A stretch of DNA of 64,000 nucleotides from NCBI GenBank assembly GCA_024291935.2, contig CM044309.1, positions 5,456,001-5,520,000 of the forward strand, given 5' to 3'. Below, one piece after another: positions 58,874 through 64,000 of this stretch (position 1 is the stretch's first letter; every line of letters starts with the position of its first letter). The DNA comes from Okapia johnstoni. Its lineage: Eukaryota > Chordata > Mammalia > Artiodactyla > Giraffidae. Both the position numbers and the translations under genes were made by a program. Under the pieces are notes generated by a model. It saw nothing but the letters and a program-made list of their open reading frames with translations. It had not been told where the DNA came from and ran no database searches.

Positions 58874-60924
58874 ATGGTAACTACTCCCTATGTCAACACT
58901 TCACACACTTTGGTTTAAATTTCTCTCTCTCTTTCTCTTTCTTAAACATCAACACACATCCTTTACATTTCTATTTAAGAAACAATGATTTAAAAACTGA
59001 TAATGTTATGTGTATTGATCAAAAGCACATTATGAATGGTAGAAATAAGATGCAAATTGTAAATTAATGTCTCTCTCCCTTCAAAGGAATTTGTTTTTCC
59101 CATTTATTCTTGTGGCCTGAAAATACTGATACTTCCTCATACTGATACTGATATACTTCTGACACTGATTTTTCCTCACTTAACTGATGGCAAATGATTA
59201 TAAAACTTTGAGCTTGAAGACTATCTTATAAAATATTAAATGTAAAAAAGTCTTGATGGTTTAGACAATCCATTAATATTAAACATAATGATTTACTAAA
59301 ATATTGATATTTATTGAAGTCACAGTATGGAATTACAGATTATGAGAGAATTTTTGTCTAGAAGAATAAAGCATTTCCTTGTAAATTTTTTATATTCAAT
59401 TTTTTAAATTATAGAAATATATCAAAATTAAAAATTCAAAGATTCAGCATTTTAGTTTTCAAGATACCACATTATGCAGAATCAGAAACTTTAATAAGAA
59501 AAAAATTACCATGAGACAAAATGAGAAGAAGCCCCAGAGTAGGTGTAACTTGTGTCAATATGCGTGGTGGCTATTATTATATTTCATCTGTAGGATCTAA
59601 ATAATTTCTAGACCTTGTCTTCCTATCATAAATAATATAAGGTTACTGTTTAGGTCTGCTAAACCTTTAGCCATTTTTAGGATATATTAAGTTATTGAAG
59701 AAAACTATAGAAGGAGCATATCTCCTAAAGTGTTCACTCTTTAAACATTAAAAAAAAATATGTATTCTGTTAACATTGTTAATTACCTTTAAACATCTAC
59801 AGGTTGTACAGTTCATAATAGTGTTCATTCTTGGTCTTTTAAAAATCAGTGTACTGGAAATGGCTTTAGTTTTTAAACAAGCTGCCTAAGTTTCATTTAA
59901 CAATATGACTACCAAATAAAAGTTGATTTTCTGATTACAGATCTTAATGAGACTTATTTCAGCATCAAACTATATTTCCAGTGATAGAAAGATTTCTATA
60001 TTGTATTCACTAACATAATGGAAGTGTATGCACTGTATTTTGTGTTGATTTCTTTGTTTCATGAAAAAGAAGGAACTGCGTTAATACATATGTTCCTACA
60101 CTCTTCTTTCTACTAATCATATTATAAAAAGTTGGTTCAGTAACTTTCTGTACCTGTGTTCTAAATTTTCAGAAAATCAGAGTGCATCACCAGTTCTCCT
60201 ACTTATAGTCAAGCTAATGTATATTTCATTTAGGATAGATGATTTTCCACCCATTTTTAGTATTCTTCAGGTTTAAACATTGTCTTAAGTCCTCATAAGT
60301 ACAGCTTATTTCAGTAACTGATCTTGTATTGGTCTTCATGTATAATATTTTCAAATAATGATGGTTCTAAAACGTGAAAATATATGTAATAGTATTAGAT
60401 AAATGAAGAGCAGCCCTTGAACTATTAGGCTAATGTGAAAAGGAAGGGCAGGGTCAGTTAGTGTAAGTCCTATAGGAACACTCATGAAAGCTTTGATTTA
60501 ACCTTATGTCTAATTACATTTTATATTCTAAAAAAAAAAAAGAAACAACTCCTTTTTAAATTTACAGTACTCAGGGCAGCTCACAGTAAATATTTCATAT
60601 GGTTTTAATACTGATCATGTTCATAAATTGCATTTATAATGTAATTATTTCTTTGAAGTTGGGTAGATTTATCTGGTGGCAAAGATTTAAAAAAAAAATT
60701 TCTGTAACCACGAAACAGATTTAAGTACATAAAGCAAACTAGAACATCTGCATTTTGCCATTGCAACAGTTATCTTTATTTTCCCTTCAATGTGCCCATT
60801 TTTTAATATATTTGTCAGCATTTATTGAAATCCAACTATTTGGCAAGAGAGAGCAAAAAGAAGAAACGGGGTTACAAATCAGTAAAGTAAGGCCATTGTA
60901 CCACCTTTGGAAATGAGTGGTATT
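58874..60924. other. Unassigned AT-rich stretch
   Basis: About 2 kb without recognised repeats or exons, the longest unassigned block of the window. It holds an A12 run near 60531-60542 and other short homopolymers. Confidence 0.5.
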
Positions 60925-61110
60925 TTTTTCTGAGTTTGTTTATTTGTTTTTGAAATATAACTGACCTACAAAGCTATGTTAGTTCCTGTTACACAACATA
61001 GTGATTTGAGATTTCAATATATTTCAAGATAATCACCACAAGTCTAGTTACCGGCTGTCACTATTAAAAATACTATATAGTTATTGACTACATTCCTCAC
61101 ACTGTACATG
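60925..61110 (-). mobile_element. Old L1 3' end fragment
   Basis: 'ttgaaatataactgacctac', 'gttagttcctgttacacaac', 'agtgatttgagatttcaata', 'ataatcaccacaagtctagt' and a terminal 'ctcacactgtacat' follow the antisense L1M 3' UTR. Confidence 0.8.
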
Positions 61111-61148
61111 AAATGAGTGGTATTGTTGTTTTGAGGAGTAACTGTTAC

Positions 61149-61248
61149 TGGGCCTACCCACTCCAGTATTCTGGCCTAGAGAATTCCATGGACAGTCCAT
61201 GGGGTTGCAAAGAGTTGGACACAGCTGAGTCACTTTCCCTTTCACCCA
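61149..61248 (+). mobile_element. Bov-tA SINE, 3' part
   Basis: 'acccactccagtattctggc' to 'gagttggacacagctgagtc', with about 20 bases missing before the 'cagtccatggggttgc' part. The tRNA-like head is absent. Confidence 0.88.
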
Positions 61249-61548
61249 TTGGAAATATGCAACCCATTTCAGTCACAACATTTCCACCTGGTTTTGAAAC
61301 CACGATATAGCCAACTATTAATTCCTAACTTTGTCCTCATACTCTTTTGTCTATCATATGCCCAGTGATGTTGGTATCTCAACTATTCCAAGTATTGGTT
61401 CTAGGTTTTTGCTTATTAACCCAGCATAGTATTAAGCCAACAGGACATCTATTAATGGCACTCATATCAACACATTTAACTTGGTCCTCTTTTGTGTCCT
61501 CACTCTGACATATTTCTGTCACTGCACTTGCTACATTAAAGCAATGTT
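61249..61548. other. Unassigned stretch
   Basis: No recognised repeat or exon. Confidence 0.45.
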
Positions 61549-62046
61549 GTTGTTGTTCATGCCCAGCTCCTTGCGACCCCAAGGACTGCAGTACACCAGG
61601 CTTCCCTGTCCTTCACTATCTCCCACAGTTTGCTCAAACTCATATCCATTGAGTTGATGATGCTATCCAATCATCTCATCCTCTGTCATCCCCTTCTCTT
61701 CCTGTTCTCAGCATCAAAGTCTTTTCCAATGAGTCAGTTCCTCGCATCAGGCAGCCAAAGTATTGGAGCTTTAACTTCAGCATCAGTCCCCCTAACGAAT
61801 ATTAAGGATTGATTTCCTTTAGGATGGACTGGTTGGATCTCCTTGCAGTCCAAGGGACTCGCAAGAATCTTCTTCAACACCACAGTTCAAAAGCATTAAT
61901 TCTTCGGCACTCAGCCTTCTTTATGGTCCATCTCTTACATCCATACGTGACTACTGGAAACACCATAGCTTTGATTTTGGCAAAGTAATGTCTCTGCTTT
62001 TTAATATGCTGTCTAGGTTGGTCATAGTTTTCTTCTAAGGAGCAAT
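61549..62046 (-). mobile_element. BovB LINE, 3' 500 bases
   Basis: 'gttgttcatgcccagctcct' through the ORF2 C-terminal region to 'ggtcatagttttcttctaag', 5' truncated, with a few short deletions. It adjoins an L1 fragment on the right. Confidence 0.94.
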
Positions 62047-62381
62047 AAATAAATCAAAGTATGTCATTACAGAAAATCATCAAATCACAAGCAAAACAGC
62101 AAAAAAGAAAGATACAAATGAATTTTTAAAAAATCAGAAAACAATTATCAAAATGATAACAGAAAATCCTTACCTGGCAATAATTCTTTATTTTAAATAG
62201 ATTAACTTCTCCAATTATAAGACATAGAATGAATAGATTTAAAAAAACAACAAGAGTGTATACTCTCTACAAGAGATACGTTTCAGTTTCAAGAACACAT
62301 TGGCTTAAAGTGAGTAGATGGAAGAATTACTCCAAATATTCCAAGCAAATGGAAACCAAAAAAGTAGATAAAGAAGATGTG

Positions 62382-62413
<32 letters not shown>

Positions 62414-62478
62414 ATGCATATGCATATATATAGACTATAATAATTCTATTATGTAACATAAATAATTCTATTACTCTG

Positions 62479-62509
<31 letters not shown>
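62382..62509. repeat. Two (AT)n microsatellites
   Basis: (AT)10 at 62382-62401 continues into 'tgtatgtatgtatatgcata'; a second (AT)13 occupies 62484-62509. Between them 'aataattctatta' occurs twice (around 62438 and 62461). Confidence 0.93.
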
Positions 62510-62514
<5 letters not shown>

Positions 62515-62567
62515 GAATAATACTCTGGCATTTGCAGCAGTATGGATGGACTTAGAGTGTATTGAAA

Positions 62568-62731
62568 CTATTAGTTGCTCAGAATGTCTGACTCTTATCT
62601 TTCCCAGCATCAGGGTCTTTTCCAATGAGTCAGCTCTTCACATCAGGTGGCCAAAGTATTGGAGTTTCAGCTTCAGCATCAGTCCTTCCAATGAATATTC
62701 AGGGTTATTTCCTTTAGGATTGACTGGGATG
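62568..62731 (-). mobile_element. BovB LINE, short, internally deleted
   Basis: Starts with 'attagttgctcagaatgtct' (3' end), then jumps to 'ctttcccagcatcagggtct' and continues to 'cctttaggattgactggg'. Over 100 consensus bases are missing in between. Confidence 0.85.
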
Positions 62732-62737
62732 TCTATT

Positions 62738-62888
62738 TCCTTTTATTTTATTTGGCCATAACTTGGCCCATATTTGGTCAGATGGGTTCTTAGCATGTGG
62801 AATCTTAGTTCCCTGACCAAGGATTGAACCTGGGCTCCCTGCATTGAAAGCGTGGAGTCTTAACCGCTGGACTGCCAGGGAAGTCCCA
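62738..62888 (-). mobile_element. CHR SINE
   Basis: T-rich start, 'ttggccataacttggccc', then 'ggaatcttagttccctgacc', 'aaggattgaacctgggctcc', 'agcgtggagtcttaaccgct' and 'ggactgccagggaagtccc'. This is a full CHR head in antisense, better preserved than the copy at 40.3 kb. Confidence 0.93.
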
Positions 62889-63184
62889 AGAAGGGTGGTA
62901 GGAGGATGGAGAAAATAGGTGAACGGATTAAGAGGTATAAACCTTCAAATCTAAAATAAATGAGTCAGTTACTCCATTACACGACATAAAGTATACATCA
63001 GGAGTGGAATTGATGATATCGTAATACTTTATATGTTGCAGGATAATAACTGGTCACAGTCCGCTGATCATTTCATCATATATAAGTATATTCAGTTACT
63101 AGGTTGTCCACTTGAAATTAATGTAATATTGTATGTTAATTATAACTAATGGAAAGAATTCGTTCTAATTCTAATTCTAATTAA

Positions 63185-64000
63185 ATAAAACACATTGCTA
63201 AAGACAAATGGATCACAGAAGAAATCAAAAGGGAAATTAAAAAATATCTCTAGACAAACAGAAATGAAAATACAACATACCAAATCTCATGGGATGCCCC
63301 AAAGCAGTTCTGAGATGTGTTTATAATAAATAATTTCAGTAAGAAAAAGGAAATACCTCAAATAACCTATTTTTGCTTCTCAATGAACTAAAAAAATAAC
63401 AAACTAGGCCCAAAGTAAGTAGAAGGGAGGAAATATTAGCAAAAGCCAGAGCAGAAATAAATGAAATAGAGACTAGACAAAAAACACGATACATGAAACT
63501 AAGAGTTTTGTTTTTAATTTTGGAAAGATGAACAAATAAGGAATCTTTTGGTAGACTAAGACAAAAAGACAGATGTCTCAAATTCAGAAATGTAACAGTG
63601 GATATTGCAACAGATACCACTGATACTATGGGTCATAAGTGACTACTGTGAATAATCATACACCAAAAAATTGGGTAACCTAATCGAAATGGATACACTT
63701 CTAGAAGCATACAACCTAACAAGCCTGAACCAGGATGAAGTAGAAAATCGGTATAGAGCAATAGTGAGTAAGGAGATTGAGTCAATAATGGGAAAACTCC
63801 CAACAAGAAAACTCCAGGTCAGATGATTTCTCTGGTGAATTCTGATAAATTAACACCAATACTTCTCAAGCTCTTAAAAAATGGAAGAGAAGGGTAACAT
63901 TCCCAAATTTACTTTATACAGCCAGCATTACTTTATAACAAGACTAGATAGGGATGTCGAATGAAAAGAAAATTACAAGCCAGCATCTCTGACAAAAAAC
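63185..64000 (+). mobile_element. L1 ORF2 fragment, runs off right edge
   Basis: Sense ORF2 upstream of and into the RT domain: 'aatggatcacagaagaaatc', 'gggaaattaaaaaatatctc', 'gcagaaataaatgaaataga', 'gagcaatagtgagtaaggag', 'aactccaggtcagatgattt', 'tctggtgaattctgataaat', 'gaaaattacaagccagcatc'. Diverged with many indels; no frame of use. Continues beyond 64000. Confidence 0.9.

Larger units (their letters stand above)
62047..63175 (+). mobile_element. L1, internally deleted, split by BovB and CHR
   Basis: Sense L1 in three pieces. 62047-62360 matches the start of ORF2 ('ccttacctggcaataattct', 'ttcagtttcaagaacacatt', 'ttccaagcaaatggaaacca'). 62515-62567 matches the 3' part ('ctctggcatttgcagcagta', 'tggatggacttagag'). 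62889-63175 matches an L1M 3' end ('gctgatcatttcatcatata', 'gttgtccacttgaaattaat'). Two AT arrays lie between the first two. The pieces may belong to more than one insertion. Confidence 0.65.

Overview
The window is mammalian nuclear DNA from a ruminant, very probably a bovid. The diagnosis rests on many copies of BovB (an RTE-clade LINE) and of its parasites Bov-tA and Bov-A2, together with cetartiodactyl CHR SINEs and an artiodactyl-type L1, over a base of older mammalian repeats (L1M, L2, MIR, a MaLR LTR and an ERV-L-like fossil). I recognise no host protein-coding exon, no structural RNA gene, no CRISPR array and no bacterial or phage feature. Every open reading frame above about 150 residues is either a LINE remnant, a shadow of one, or a chance frame. 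Family names come from remembered consensus sequences; boundaries are good to about 10-30 bases except where a target-site duplication (TSD) fixes them.

Layout. 1-13.4 kb: BovB copies (1-1005, 3645-4048, 5757-6715, 12119-13430), a CHR SINE at 2.07 kb, an L1 5' end split by a GC-rich insert near 8 kb, and a 37-base micro-insertion at 11.57 kb. 13.4-27.5 kb: degraded L1 pieces, a 2.2-kb plus-strand BovB (17.2-19.4 kb), two Bov-A copies, an L2 body carrying an 18-unit minisatellite (24.29-24.73 kb) and a TG microsatellite. 27.5-35.1 kb: an ancient repeat split by a three-unit Bov-tA array, an L2, a MaLR LTR, a MIR into which two SINEs went at the same site, and a 1.2-kb L2. 35.9-47.5 kb: an L1 5' part, an L2 with a T21 tract, a 4.35-kb internally deleted L1 carrying four SINEs, then an ERV-L-like internal region. 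47.5-64 kb: MIR, Bov-tA, two neighbouring BovB copies each with its own TSD, a five-copy 59-bp tandem repeat, a 2.7-kb L1 with a younger L1 inside, a BovB with a twin-priming inversion, and a terminal pile of BovB, CHR and L1 running off the right edge.

There is no gene network to describe. What is informative is retrotransposition history: nested insertions and TSDs give relative order (MIR/L2/ERV-L/MaLR, then L1M, then CHR and artiodactyl L1, then BovB, Bov-tA and Bov-A). About 19 of 24 BovB and L1 insertions lie on the minus strand, which would fit, but does not prove, an intron of a plus-strand gene. I did not find a new enzymatic or defence system; the best second-look items are the unusual insertions and the two minisatellites.
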